A stretch of DNA of 57,592 bases, taken from Enterobacterales bacterium (GTDB lineage Bacteria > Pseudomonadota > Gammaproteobacteria > Enterobacterales > Enterobacteriaceae). A model generated the notes under the pieces. It ran no database searches and was not told where the DNA came from. It saw only the letters and a program-made list of their open reading frames with translations. Numbering within the stretch: the stretch's first letter is position 1; the number at the start of each line of letters is the position of its first letter. The stretch lies in the NCBI GenBank assembly GCA_015655145.1, contig JAATFO010000091.1, positions 1 through 57,592 of the forward strand, written 5' to 3'. Positions 1 through 9,311 of the stretch are shown piece after piece. The position numbers and the translations under genes are program-made.

Positions 1-888
1 AAAGGTATTATATACGGTATTACCGATGAAGCTAAACGATCCGGCGTTGAGGTCGTCCAGGTCTCTGTCGCTGGCGCATACGGAAATGTACGTGAGCAAT
101 TCGCGCAGTTGGAAGCGCTGAAAAGTATTGGTGCCGATGTGGCGGTAATCGCACCAGCGGCCTATAACGGTTTTGACCCAATTATTAAGTCATTAAAAGC
201 GGGCGGGATGAAAGTCGCATCGGTCGGTATTCCGGTGAACAGTAAGAATATCGATTTCGGCGTACTACAGGATGATACTAATGTCGGCAAAGTCATGGCG
301 GATGCCGTCTGTAAATCAGCCGTCACGCCGAAAAATGTCGCTATGATCCCAGGCCCCGCCGGTGCTGAATGGGTACGACTGCGCTATGAAGGTTTTCGTG
401 ATGAAGCGAAAAAATGCCCGACGCCATTTTCAATTACAGAAACAGGATTCGGCGGAGACATTGGCCTGCAAGAGGGGCTGACCAAAGCGTCTGATCTTTT
501 GCTGCGTAATTCCGCCATTAATTTTATCTACACGCCACAAATTACCCTTGGAATGGGCGCTGTACAGGCTGTTCGTCAGCAACATAGTCAGGCGTCAATT
601 GTCAGTTCAGCCATGGTTCCCGAGGCAATGCCGATGCTTAAAGACGGCAGAATGCTTGCCGTTATCTCTGAGCCAGGAATTATTATGGGGCGCCTTATCG
701 TTCAGTATGCCATTCGTTCAATGGCAGGAAAACCGTTGCCAGATTTGGCCGCGGCTGGCACTGATGGCCTGAATTATGCACATTACAATGTGCCTAATAT
801 GATCCTTGATAAGACTAACGTAGACACGCATTCCTATGAAACCTATGAAATCCCTCCGGCTACATGGCATATCCCGGCAGTGCAGTAA
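1..888 (+). CDS. Periplasmic sugar-type/TorT-like ABC substrate-binding protein (5' end cut by window)
   Basis: The reading frame is already open at base 1 and closes with TAA at 886-888, so the N-terminus and any signal peptide are outside the window. The visible 295 residues look like a type I periplasmic binding protein (RbsB/TorT group): alternating beta-alpha units, a hinge-like segment after IIKSLKAGGMKVASVGIPVN, and a second lobe starting near NVAMIPGPAGAEW. It should capture a small ligand in the periplasm and hand it to the importer encoded directly downstream (ATPase 21 bp on, then permease). The ligand cannot be read from the sequence. Because the next genes are catabolic (RidA, FAH hydrolase, ring-cleavage dioxygenase), I infer an aromatic or sugar-like plant compound rather than a plain pentose. 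Confidence 0.85.
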   Translation, partial: KGIIYGITDEAKRSGVEVVQVSVAGAYGNVREQFAQLEALKSIGADVAVIAPAAYNGFDPIIKSLKAGGMKVASVGIPVNSKNIDFGVLQDDTNVGKVMADAVCKSAVTPKNVAMIPGPAGAEWVRLRYEGFRDEAKKCPTPFSITETGFGGDIGLQEGLTKASDLLLRNSAINFIYTPQITLGMGAVQAVRQQHSQASIVSSAMVPEAMPMLKDGRMLAVISEPGIIMGRLIVQYAIRSMAGKPLPDLAAAGTDGLNYAHYNVPNMILDKTNVDTHSYETYEIPPATWHIPAVQ

Positions 889-909
889 GCCTGCTAAGAG
901 GTGATGACG

Positions 910-2481
910 ATGCAGACAGAACGGAGCGTTGAAAAGCCAGTGAGCGGCAATAGCTCACCGTTGCTTCAGGTCAGTGGCTTGTCGAAGCGTTTTGGCGCCA
1001 CGCAGGCCCTGAACAATGTTTCAATTCAGTTTCATGCCGGTGAGATCCACTGTGTACTGGGTGAAAACGGCGCGGGTAAATCAACCATCGGTAAAATTAT
1101 CAGTGGATTATATGCCGCTGATGAAGGCACGGTCTGGTTCGACGAGCAGCCGGTATGCTTTAACGGCTCCCGTGAAGCGCGGCATGCCGGTGTCGTGATG
1201 GTGTATCAGGAGCTTTCTCTGGCGCCGAGTCTGTCGGTACGGGCAAATCTATGGCTGGGTGCGGAAAAGGGACGGCCACTGCTTTCTTTTATCCGAAAAA
1301 CGCAGGAAGTCCCGCGTGTACAGGCAGTACTCGCGCAGTTGGGACTGGAAGAGATAGATATGGAGCAACGTGTTGATAGTTTTCCGCTCGCCGTACAGCA
1401 ACTGATTGAGATTGGCAAATCACTGATGTCCCGGCCAAGATTGATCATCTTTGATGAACCGACGGCAATGCTTGGCGCGGTAGAAAAGGAACGATTTTTC
1501 AAGGTACTGCGTGGCCTGCGTGAAGCCGGAATGGCGTCGGTTTTGGTGACGCATCATATTGATGATGTGCTCGCGGTAAGCAACAGAGTCACCATTATGC
1601 GTAACGGGCATGTTATTGATGCCTTCCCGATAAATGAAACGGTGAATGCGGATGTTATTGTTACCCGGCTTACCGGAAAGGCGGCGGGCAGTCACCGTAC
1701 TCACGACAAAAGTAGCCGGTGTTTTTCTCCACTTCTTGATTTTGAAAGTATCCCTGTTGCAAGCGGAGGAACGCGCGTTTTATCAGTTGGCTGTGGTGAA
1801 ATTGTGGGTATTTATGGCGTGGTAGGCTGTGGCGGCGAATCTCTGTTACGGCGTTTTGTGGGTTTTTTACCGATACCGATAAATACGCCTGTCAGTTTTA
1901 AGCTTGCGGGGTATGAATGGCGACCCCGTAGTGTCTCTGAGGCACTAAAAAAAGGCGTGTCGTGGTTACCGGCCGGCAGAGCCAGCAACGGCGTATATTC
2001 GACGTTATCCATTGCGGAGAACCTGATGATGACCCAGCTAGAAAAGTTTACTTGCTGTGGCATCATCAATAACCAGCGAGTTGAACATGTTGCAGACACA
2101 TTGTTGCGTAAGTGTGGCGTCAAATACGCCAGTCAACATGATCTGCTGACGCATCTTAGCGGTGGTAATCAGCAAAAAGTGTTAATTGCCCGGGCGATGG
2201 CCAGCGCCAGAAAAATACTGGTGCTGGAAGAACCTACCGCAGGCGTGGATATAGACGCAAAATATGAAATACACCAGCGGATACGCGCGCTTGCATCAAC
2301 CGGTGTTGCCGTAATTATGTTATCCAGCGATCTGCCTGAAACGCTGGCGCTGAGTGACACTGTCTGGACGATGTTTCATGGCCGTGTCATGCATATATAC
2401 CGAAATCCTGATGATAACGACACAGCCTCAATTATTGCAGACGTTGTCGGTCAGACAGTGTCTGACCACCCTGAACCCTAA
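910..2481 (+). CDS. Sugar-type ABC importer ATPase with two nucleotide-binding domains (RbsA/MglA family)
   Basis: About 523 residues, the usual length for double-domain RbsA/MglA ATPases. The first domain has Walker A GENGAGKST and Walker B LIIFDEPTAML. The second has a degenerate Walker A region (GVVGCGGES, no GKS/T), an intact signature LSGGNQQKV and Walker B VLEEPTAGVD. This asymmetry is normal in the family. GTG 901 and ATG 904 are also in frame, but AAGAGGTG at 895-902 sits best before ATG 910, so that start is preferred. The gene lies between its binding protein and permease and must form the import complex with them on the inner face of the membrane. Confidence 0.9.
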   Translation: MQTERSVEKPVSGNSSPLLQVSGLSKRFGATQALNNVSIQFHAGEIHCVLGENGAGKSTIGKIISGLYAADEGTVWFDEQPVCFNGSREARHAGVVMVYQELSLAPSLSVRANLWLGAEKGRPLLSFIRKTQEVPRVQAVLAQLGLEEIDMEQRVDSFPLAVQQLIEIGKSLMSRPRLIIFDEPTAMLGAVEKERFFKVLRGLREAGMASVLVTHHIDDVLAVSNRVTIMRNGHVIDAFPINETVNADVIVTRLTGKAAGSHRTHDKSSRCFSPLLDFESIPVASGGTRVLSVGCGEIVGIYGVVGCGGESLLRRFVGFLPIPINTPVSFKLAGYEWRPRSVSEALKKGVSWLPAGRASNGVYSTLSIAENLMMTQLEKFTCCGIINNQRVEHVADTLLRKCGVKYASQHDLLTHLSGGNQQKVLIARAMASARKILVLEEPTAGVDIDAKYEIHQRIRALASTGVAVIMLSSDLPETLALSDTVWTMFHGRVMHIYRNPDDNDTASIIADVVGQTVSDHPEP

Positions 2482-2514
2482 ACGATCAGTAAAGCTGAAG
2501 CAGGAGTTGGTAAT

Positions 2515-3498
2515 ATGAGCACGGGCAGAGCAGTTGGTTTATTTTCAGCAGGAAAAAATCTGATCAATAAAAAGGTTTCTTTTTCTGACTGGATGCTTCC
2601 GCTATTAATTGTTTTAACCGCTACCGTAGCGGGAATTGTTCAGCCACGTTTTTTTTCATTAAATAATGGGATTAATCTGGCCTGTCAGTTGGTCCCGCTG
2701 TTGATTATTTCTCTGGGGCAGGCCGTGGTGATCATCCGAGGCGGACTGGATCTCTCTCTTTCCTCATCAATGTCACTCGCGGGCGTTGCCGGGGTACTGG
2801 TAATGAATCAGTTTGGGGTGCCGGCTGGTTTGCTAACCATGCTGATTGTCGGCGTGTTAACCGGTGCGGTATCAGGGATTTTAATTGCGGTATTTAATAC
2901 CTCACCTCTGGTTATCACCTTGGGTATGTTATCGGTGGCGCAGGCGTTTGCATTAATTCTTTCTGGTGGCGTGCCAATTTATGATATTCCGGCATCCTAT
3001 GTAGAAATGATTGGCTATGGCACTCTACTGGGGCTACCCGTAATGGTATGGATAGCCATTATGTTAACCATTATTATTGGCGTACTGCTCAAATACACAC
3101 TATTTGGTCGTTATGTCTATGCCATGGGGTCGAATGTGTCGGCGGCAGCTAAATCAGGGATTAATGTCGGGTTCTATACCGCCGTTGTCTATATGGTTAG
3201 CGGGCTTTGTGCCGGGACCGGCGCCATTATTTTGACTGCGTGGACCAGTTCGGCACAGCCCATAGCCGCGCCAAATCTAACGTTACAATCACTGGCGGCG
3301 GTGGTACTTGGCGGTGTCGCTCTGACAGGCGGCGCCGGTAACCTGAGGCAGGTTATTACCGGTGTTGTAGTATTAACGCTATTGTCGAATGTGATGAATA
3401 TGGTGGGCGTATCAGCTTATTACCAGACGCTGGCGGTGGGTATTGTTATTATTATTGCGGTGATTCTTGATCGCTTTCGTCGCCAAAGTTCACATTAA
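2515..3498 (+). CDS. Sugar-type ABC importer permease (RbsC-like, BPD_transp_2)
   Basis: 327 residues, almost entirely hydrophobic with about eight to ten membrane spans. The cytoplasmic loop FGRYVYAMGSNVSAAAKSGIN is the characteristic contact segment of RbsC/XylH-type permeases. SD-like AGGAGT lies about 10 bp upstream of ATG 2515. It is the third gene of the importer, 33 bp after the ATPase gene, and is the single permease expected as a homodimer. The ligand is unknown. Confidence 0.9.
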   Translation: MSTGRAVGLFSAGKNLINKKVSFSDWMLPLLIVLTATVAGIVQPRFFSLNNGINLACQLVPLLIISLGQAVVIIRGGLDLSLSSSMSLAGVAGVLVMNQFGVPAGLLTMLIVGVLTGAVSGILIAVFNTSPLVITLGMLSVAQAFALILSGGVPIYDIPASYVEMIGYGTLLGLPVMVWIAIMLTIIIGVLLKYTLFGRYVYAMGSNVSAAAKSGINVGFYTAVVYMVSGLCAGTGAIILTAWTSSAQPIAAPNLTLQSLAAVVLGGVALTGGAGNLRQVITGVVVLTLLSNVMNMVGVSAYYQTLAVGIVIIIAVILDRFRRQSSH

Positions 3499-3683
3499 AT
3501 ATTGCTTTAGGCGAACAATACGGCTGATTCCCGAACGCTGATTAAGATCAGGTAACCGGCGCACCCATGGAGCGCGACAGACGGCGGCCCGCAAGGTGGT
3601 GTCGGGCAGTAATGCCAATGCACCGCTAACCTGATGTATGGCCAGTATAAATATTATCCCTGTATTTCGAGCGAGGTCTTATT

Positions 3684-4118
3684 GTGTCGAAGAATGTTCA
3701 ATACATCAATCCTGAAACGGCTTGCCCTGCACAGGGCCTGTATTCCCATCTCACCCGTGTTACTGCCGGTGACCTGTATTATATTTCCGGGCAACTCGCT
3801 GTGGGGGTTAATGGCGAGGTTGTCGGCAAAGGGGATTTCGATGCCCAGTTCACTCAGGTATTCAAAAACCTCGGTGATGTTTTAGCCGCAGTGGGTTGTG
3901 ATTATAATGATGTGGTCAAATTTAATACCTATTTGGTGGCTTCCCGGCATATTGATCATTTCATGCGTAACAGACAGGCGCTTTTTCCGGTGCTTTTTAC
4001 CACCGATGACTACGCACCAAATACACTTTTAGTCGTTGATCGCCTGGTCAAAGAAGAGTTTCTTATAGAAGTTGAAGCCGTCGCCCGGGCGCGGGATAAC
4101 TCAAAGCTACCAGCATAA
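3684..4118 (+). CDS. RidA/YjgF-family deaminase-like protein
   Basis: 144 residues, slightly longer than RidA (about 130). The RidA hallmarks YYISGQLAVG, the middle NLGDVLAAVGCDYNDVVKFNTYL and the C-terminal block with a conserved Arg (VDRLVKEEFLIEVEAVA) are all present. The start is GTG 3684 with GAGGT at 3672-3676. RidA proteins hydrolyse reactive enamine/imine intermediates, and the same fold provides 2-aminomuconate deaminase in aminophenol and hydroxyanthranilate breakdown. Its place nine bases before an FAH hydrolase and close to an extradiol dioxygenase makes a pathway-specific deaminase plausible (inference). A general RidA housekeeping role is the alternative. Confidence 0.88.
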   Translation: MSKNVQYINPETACPAQGLYSHLTRVTAGDLYYISGQLAVGVNGEVVGKGDFDAQFTQVFKNLGDVLAAVGCDYNDVVKFNTYLVASRHIDHFMRNRQALFPVLFTTDDYAPNTLLVVDRLVKEEFLIEVEAVARARDNSKLPA

Positions 4119-4127
4119 GGTATAAAT

Positions 4128-5012
4128 ATGAAGTTGATTACTTATCTGTTATCAGGCGAAAAACGGATTGGCATTATTAATCGTTTTGATGACATCATTG
4201 ATGTGACAGACATCATTAAAACCAATGAGATGACGACACTTATTGAAAGATACTCCGTCTACGAGCATACGCTGAAACTGTGTGGTGAAAGCCCCGATGA
4301 CGGTGCGTTATCTATCGGGAAAGTTCGCTTACTTGCACCGATACCCGATACCCGAAGAAACATTTTTTGTGTTGGTAAAAACTACTATGCCCATGCGCAA
4401 GAGTTTGGCAACAGTGGCTATGACTCAAGCGCCGCAGCAGGAAATATTCCTGCTTATCCGATTATCTTTAGCAAGCCGGCGACGGCAATCTGTGGGCCTG
4501 ATGATACCATCGACAGTACGCGTGATCCCTCTAATACAATTGATTATGAAGCCGAGCTGGCAGTGGTGATTGGAAAAAAAGGGCGTGTTGCCGAAAAAGA
4601 TGATCCAATGTCATTCGTTTTTGGTTACACACTGGTCAATGATGTCACTTCGCGTCACCTGCAAAAACAACACAGCCAGTGGCTACTCGGTAAAGGTATC
4701 GATGGTTTTTGTCCGATGGGCCCGGTGCTGGTTACTGCCGACGAGTTTGGCGAGCCGGGTTCTCAGAGAATATCCTGTAGTGTTAATGGTGAGATAAGAC
4801 AGGAAGCCGCCATTTCTGATTTGATTTTTGATATTCCATCACTGATCAAGACAATCGGGAAAAATATTACGCTGTTGCCCGGTGATGTTATCGCTACCGG
4901 TACACCTGCCGGCGTCGGATTAGGTTTCAATCCACCTCGGTATCTTAAAAAAGGAGACAAGGTAACCGTTTCAATGAATGAAATTGGCGAATTGACTAAT
5001 GCAATTATTTAA
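4128..5012 (+). CDS. Fumarylacetoacetate-hydrolase-fold hydrolase/decarboxylase
   Basis: 294 residues. The N-terminal part (about 1-75) is a small domain. The FAH domain follows with FCVGKNYYAHAQEFG, the metal-binding stretch DYEAELAVVIGKKGR (E-x-E), DVTSRHLQ, and the C-terminal LLPGDVIATGTPAGVGLG. FAH-fold enzymes cleave or decarboxylate C-C bonds of 2-oxo acids, typically late steps after ring cleavage (4-oxalocrotonate decarboxylase, 5-carboxymethyl-2-hydroxymuconate isomerase, acylpyruvase). It follows RidA by nine bases and precedes the LigB-type dioxygenase, consistent with a downstream step of the same pathway. The exact substrate is not determinable from the sequence. Confidence 0.9.
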   Translation: MKLITYLLSGEKRIGIINRFDDIIDVTDIIKTNEMTTLIERYSVYEHTLKLCGESPDDGALSIGKVRLLAPIPDTRRNIFCVGKNYYAHAQEFGNSGYDSSAAAGNIPAYPIIFSKPATAICGPDDTIDSTRDPSNTIDYEAELAVVIGKKGRVAEKDDPMSFVFGYTLVNDVTSRHLQKQHSQWLLGKGIDGFCPMGPVLVTADEFGEPGSQRISCSVNGEIRQEAAISDLIFDIPSLIKTIGKNITLLPGDVIATGTPAGVGLGFNPPRYLKKGDKVTVSMNEIGELTNAII

Positions 5013-5147
5013 TGTGACAGGATTGTTTTTGTAGCAGTGATAATCATTTTTATTTTCTGTGCTATATCTATTTTATTAAAATGGTATGGCGAATATCTAA
5101 TTAAATGTAACTTCCTTAATGTATAATTAATTAAAGGAGGTGAATAC

Positions 5148-5192
5148 GTGTGCGGTTATTTAACGTACGCTTATCTGGCGTTAAATCGATGA
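5148..5192 (+). CDS. Candidate 14-codon leader peptide before the dioxygenase gene
   Basis: A GTG codon at 5148 is preceded by a near-perfect Shine-Dalgarno AAAGGAGGTGA (5133-5143) and opens a 14-codon frame reading MCGYLTYAYLALNR that stops at TGA 5190-5192, nine bases before the dioxygenase ATG. A perfect TATAAT lies at 5122-5127. The SD is much stronger than that of the following gene (AGGG about 8 bases upstream of 5202). It could be a leader peptide that couples translation to the dioxygenase. It could equally be a chance frame with a fortuitous SD, and the TATAAT may be too close to the SD to be the promoter. No homologue is recognised. Confidence 0.3.
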   Translation: MCGYLTYAYLALNR

Positions 5193-5201
5193 GGGTCTAT
5201 A

Positions 5202-6200
5202 ATGGCTAAGATTGTTAGTGCAATTAGCATGTCTCACGTTCCTGGCGCTCTTGGCTGGGCGGATGCGCCGTCAGTTGAACAGCAGAAACGGCTGGCTGAG
5301 ATCCATGATACATTAAGAAAATATATTATCGACAGCAAGCCAAATATTATTATTGCATTTCTTGATGATCATTTCGAAAACCATTTTCGTAATATGATGC
5401 CAACACTCGGCGTGCCCATCGCTGATTCGCATATCGGACCGGCGGAATATATGATGAAAGCGCTTAAGTTTGATATTCAACACAACATAGCCAGCAATTC
5501 AGATGTGGCTAAGATTTTACACAAAGAATTGATTCATGGCGGGTTTGATGTGACGCGCATGGGCGCTATCGAGTATGGTAATAACTTAATGATGCCGCTC
5601 AAATTTATCAACCCTGAATTTGATATTCCGGTCGTGCCGGTCTACATAAATGTGTTTTCTCCGCCACTGATGCCATATTCTCGTGCCTTTGATCTGGGGG
5701 TGAAAGTCCGTGAAATTATCGACGCGTTACCGGATGATTTTCGGGTGCATGTGCTCGCAACGGGCGGACTTTCACACTGGCCGCCAGTATGGACTGAAGG
5801 CGCGCCGGAAGATGATACCTTCCTGCAACGAATGAAAGTTTATCAGACTATTGGCAAAGATGCGCTGACTGACGACCCGACGCTTTATTCTGATTTTGCT
5901 ACGTATGAAATTAATATGATGAGTAAGATGGAATGGCCACTTGGCAATAGTCATCCGCTGGTCAATGAAGAATGGGACCGGGAAATGCTGCACCATTTTG
6001 AAATTGGCGATGATGAATATATGTGTGCTCTTACCTATGATGAAGTTGAAGAGCGGGGTGGCCATGGTGGCCATGAGGCACTTAATTGGGTTGCTCTTAT
6101 GGGGACAATGAAAGGTATACGCCCGGATTATGTCGCTTATGAATCTGTACCGGAATGGATAACAGGAATGAGTTATCTGGCTTACCCGGGACAAGATTAA
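5202..6200 (+). CDS. Class III extradiol ring-cleavage dioxygenase (LigB family)
   Basis: 332 residues. His12 (SHVPG) and His61 (FENHF) occur at the same positions as the two iron-binding His residues known in LigB. His192 in ATGGLSHWP fits the LigB catalytic base, and Glu256/257 (HPLVNEEWDREM) fits the third iron ligand. Class III extradiol enzymes open catechol-type rings next to the two hydroxyls using Fe(II) and O2. It resembles the catalytic subunit of protocatechuate 4,5-dioxygenase-like enzymes; no separate LigA-like small subunit is seen beside it. Its neighbours (RidA, FAH hydrolase, FAD hydroxylase) fit hydroxylation, ring opening and hydrolysis of one aromatic substrate. Confidence 0.88.
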   Translation: MAKIVSAISMSHVPGALGWADAPSVEQQKRLAEIHDTLRKYIIDSKPNIIIAFLDDHFENHFRNMMPTLGVPIADSHIGPAEYMMKALKFDIQHNIASNSDVAKILHKELIHGGFDVTRMGAIEYGNNLMMPLKFINPEFDIPVVPVYINVFSPPLMPYSRAFDLGVKVREIIDALPDDFRVHVLATGGLSHWPPVWTEGAPEDDTFLQRMKVYQTIGKDALTDDPTLYSDFATYEINMMSKMEWPLGNSHPLVNEEWDREMLHHFEIGDDEYMCALTYDEVEERGGHGGHEALNWVALMGTMKGIRPDYVAYESVPEWITGMSYLAYPGQD

Positions 6201-6431
6201 TTTAATTTCGGCGGTAATTCGTCGGGTTATTTTATTGTGTGTTATCAGCCAGGCCGGAACTGTGTTAATCAATGGTGATTAACAAGGCGCCCATCAATGG
6301 GCGTCTGCCACGGCTTTGGTTATTAATACACGTTGTTTATCGCCTTTTCTTATGACATAGAAAATTATTCTAAATGGCGACGTAATGGCGCAGAGGCAAA
6401 CTCTCAACATGAATGAGCGGGGAAGAACATC

Positions 6432-7598
6432 ATGGCACGAATCGCAGTCGTTGGGGCAGGTATGGGTGGATTAGCATTTGCTTGCGCAATGAGAGCCAGT
6501 CAGCACGAGGTTACGGTATATGAACAGGCTAATGAACTGGCTGAGCTTGGCGCCGGAATTTCGTTATGGGCTAATGGCACGCGCTTATTTGAGGAGATGG
6601 GTATTGCTTCGCGCATGGCGGCGTGTTCCTGCGAAACTGAAGCGGTTTTTTTTCGCAATGAGGATGGTAGCGTAGCGGCTACGCAGTTACTTGCACGTAA
6701 TAACTGGTACCGAAATAAATATGGCTATCCATATTACGGCGCTTTTCGTACAGATCTGCAGACAGCGCTACTTGACGCCATTGGAAAAGAAAAAATACGT
6801 CTTAACAAACAATTAATCCAACTCGATAACGCGGAAAATGAAGCAACGCTTTATTGGGCCGATGGAACAAGCGACACCGCTGACTTAGTCGTTGGCGCAG
6901 ACGGCATTAAATCGGTTGTGCGTAGTGCAGTGAGTGACTCCGCCCGTGCGGTATTTACCGGCAATAGCGCATTTCGCGGGCTGGCGAAAACAGCGGATCT
7001 TAATCTTCTTCCTGAACCAAATTCATTTACCGACTGGATGGGAGACGGGCAACATGTATTGAATTTTCCGGTCGGAAAAGATTTTGAGTACCAGACAATC
7101 GTGGTTTTCATGGATGGTCCGGAAACATGGCAGCATGAATCCTGGCGTGTGCCGGCTGAACCGTCTGCAATTCGCGATAAATTTACCGGTTGGCACCCGG
7201 CGGTGGGTCAACTACTGGCGCAGGTTAATCTGCGTGAGCGCTGGGGCATGTTCCAGGTCAGCCCCATGTCCAGTTGGTACCGCGGGCGCGCGGTATTAAT
7301 AGGCGATGCGGCACATGGCATGATGCCACATCACGGACAAGGGGCTATCTCGTCATTTGAAGATGCGATCACGCTTGCCCACATCATGAATAATGCCTCG
7401 CTGGCGACATTTGATGAGAAGCTGGCATGTTACCAGCGTGAGCGTAAATCGCGTGGTGAACGGATCCAGCTATCTTCACGCAGGGTAAATGATTGTCTGC
7501 ACTTGCCGCCGGGGCCTGAACGCGAGCAACGCAATGCAGTCCTCAACAATCTTGAGCAGCATTATTCGTGGCTCCATTGCTATGCGCCAGGGGTATGA
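6432..7598 (+). CDS. FAD-dependent aromatic-ring monooxygenase (salicylate hydroxylase/HpxO-like)
   Basis: 388 residues of the class A flavin monooxygenase family. The Rossmann motif VVGAGMGGLAFA is at residues 5-16, a DG motif at LVVGADGIKSVVR, and the second FAD-binding block GDAAHGMMPHHGQGA near residue 290. Such enzymes use NAD(P)H and O2 to hydroxylate an aromatic ring in the cytoplasm. Placed 231 bp after the ring-cleavage dioxygenase, it most likely makes the dihydroxy substrate for that enzyme (inference). The ATG at 6432 follows GGGGAAG at 6420-6426. The 231-bp gap suggests it may also have its own promoter. Confidence 0.88.
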   Translation: MARIAVVGAGMGGLAFACAMRASQHEVTVYEQANELAELGAGISLWANGTRLFEEMGIASRMAACSCETEAVFFRNEDGSVAATQLLARNNWYRNKYGYPYYGAFRTDLQTALLDAIGKEKIRLNKQLIQLDNAENEATLYWADGTSDTADLVVGADGIKSVVRSAVSDSARAVFTGNSAFRGLAKTADLNLLPEPNSFTDWMGDGQHVLNFPVGKDFEYQTIVVFMDGPETWQHESWRVPAEPSAIRDKFTGWHPAVGQLLAQVNLRERWGMFQVSPMSSWYRGRAVLIGDAAHGMMPHHGQGAISSFEDAITLAHIMNNASLATFDEKLACYQRERKSRGERIQLSSRRVNDCLHLPPGPEREQRNAVLNNLEQHYSWLHCYAPGV

Positions 7599-7688
7599 AC
7601 CTTGACGTGATGACCTGAGAGGGAATGACTAACGCTTTGCAAATCAGTTAATCTGCATAACATTACCCTTTTCACCGGAGAACAGATA

Positions 7689-8570
7689 ATGGCGGCGGAA
7701 TACCGTATTTTTAATCTACAGCTTAAGCGACGAATTCAGGTTTCGCCTTCAATGCTGCGTTGTGTTTTTACCGGCGGTGATGTGGCGCAGATGAAACATG
7801 AAGCGCCCGATCAGCGTATCAAGCTGTTGCTCGGCGCCCAGGACGGCAGTAGTACGCCATTGTCAGTCAGTGACAGTTGGTATCAGGATTATCTGGCATT
7901 GCCTAAATCCCTGCGTCCAGTTTTGCGCACCTATACACTGCGAGCGCTGCGTGCCGAAGAAAATGAGGTGGATATTGAGTTTGTCCTGCATGGCGAAAAT
8001 GGCCCGGCGTCGCGTTGGGCGACACACGCTCAGCCGGGTGATTTTTTACAAATTGTGGCGCCCAATGCACAGGCGAGACAGGACAGCGGTGGTTACGAGT
8101 GGGCTGCCCATACGGGCCTGAAACAGGTATTGCTGATTGCCGATGAAACAGCATTACCGGCAGCGATGGGTATTCTGGAACAACTGGCGACATGGCCAGA
8201 ACCGCCGGAGGTACAGGCATTCTTTGAAGTGCCATGGCAGAGCGATGTACAGCCCCGTGAGATGCCTTTTGCGCAGATTCACTGGCTGGCGCGCGCAGGT
8301 CATCATACTTACGGCGACGTGCTGCTGGCCGCAGTGCGTAAATATATCAGTATCCCTGCGGCTGTGCGAGTGGGGGCGCAATCGCTGGAAGATAAAAGCC
8401 TGAGTAATGATTTCCTCTGGGAAAGCGCGCCACGCACCAGCGCCTTCAGTGCCTGGATTGCGGCCGAGTCCACGGTGGTGAAAAAACTGCGCCACTTGCT
8501 TATTGGTGAACATCAGCTAGACCGTGAAACCGTCAATTTCATGGCCTACTGGACACGGGGACGTGGTTGA
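7689..8570 (+). CDS. Siderophore-interacting-type FAD/NAD(P)H reductase (ViuB/YqjH family)
   Basis: 293 residues. The N-terminal FAD-binding barrel carries RTYTLRALRAEENEVDIEFVLHG-type sequence followed by GPASRWATHAQPGD. The C-terminal NAD(P)-binding half has LLIADETALPAAMGILE, the hallmark of YqjH/ViuB ferric-chelate reductases. In iron metabolism these reduce Fe(III)-siderophores. In this position, after a ring-hydroxylating monooxygenase and an iron dioxygenase, it may instead serve as the electron-supplying or iron-reducing partner of those enzymes (inference). ATG 7689 follows GGAGAACAG at 7677-7685. Confidence 0.85.
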   Translation: MAAEYRIFNLQLKRRIQVSPSMLRCVFTGGDVAQMKHEAPDQRIKLLLGAQDGSSTPLSVSDSWYQDYLALPKSLRPVLRTYTLRALRAEENEVDIEFVLHGENGPASRWATHAQPGDFLQIVAPNAQARQDSGGYEWAAHTGLKQVLLIADETALPAAMGILEQLATWPEPPEVQAFFEVPWQSDVQPREMPFAQIHWLARAGHHTYGDVLLAAVRKYISIPAAVRVGAQSLEDKSLSNDFLWESAPRTSAFSAWIAAESTVVKKLRHLLIGEHQLDRETVNFMAYWTRGRG

Positions 8571-8649
8571 CCTGAAAAATGCGCGTGTGACAAATATCAT
8601 CGCCAAAGGCGTTATGGTGCGAGGGTAAAATTCATACGGTAACCCAGGC

Positions 8650-9178
8650 AGAGGACGCGTTGAGGTGAGGCGGGAAGTGGAGGCTTATCTGATTGAACGT
8701 CCGTTACGTGAAGCACCAAAGCAGGGAACGCATTTCCGAGCATACATGCAGAGAAAATCCACGAAGAGATCCTGCGACGTAAATATTCAAAGGTCGGCTA
8801 TCCGGATATCGTTCACCGGAAAGGTGACAGCCCGGCTTTTGGTAAAGACCCTGTCTTTACTGATATCGCCTCCTTCAGTGGCGAAATTACCGCCAAAAGC
8901 GCCCGTGAGATGGCGGGCAGCACCATTTTTCGCGCCTTCGGTAATCCGACCAAACGAAGGTTAGCGGTGTTAAAAATCTCGGGACATATAATTATTTTAT
9001 TCGCGGTATGAATGCCCCGCGCCAGGTTTACCACGACAGCCTGTTAGCGGAGGGGAGTTGATTACCGCGATGTTCACGGGCGGCTGAGCTGGGAAGACAA
9101 CCGCTACTGCGATGGCATCATTCCCGATGAATCAGCGTATTTCATTGATGAGGTCCGTGTTTATCTGGGCCAGAAATA
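8650..9178 (+). pseudogene. Decayed gene of unrecognised family
   Basis: Two coding-like stretches lie in different frames. About 8735-9010 reads HAEKIHEEILRRKYSKVGYP, continues through SGEITAKSAREMAGSTIFRA and ends in an off-frame tail. About 9020-9178 reads QVYHDSLLAEGS, then in another frame YRDVHGRLSWEDNRYCDG and YFIDEVRVYLGQK followed by TAA. The second part has the look of a true protein C-terminus, so the block is best seen as one gene broken by frameshifts and missing its start. I do not recognise the family. It separates two catabolic gene groups and may mark an old insertion point. Confidence 0.45.
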
Positions 9179-9311
9179 AAAAAGTCAGCATTGCGCGCCT
9201 GATGCTGATTCCTGTTTTCCAAACATGCGCTTCAGGAAGCACTAACCACAAACGTTGCGGATCCGCTTATCTTAGTTCCAGACATTGATAGCCCTGTATC
9301 CCGGAGCCCCC

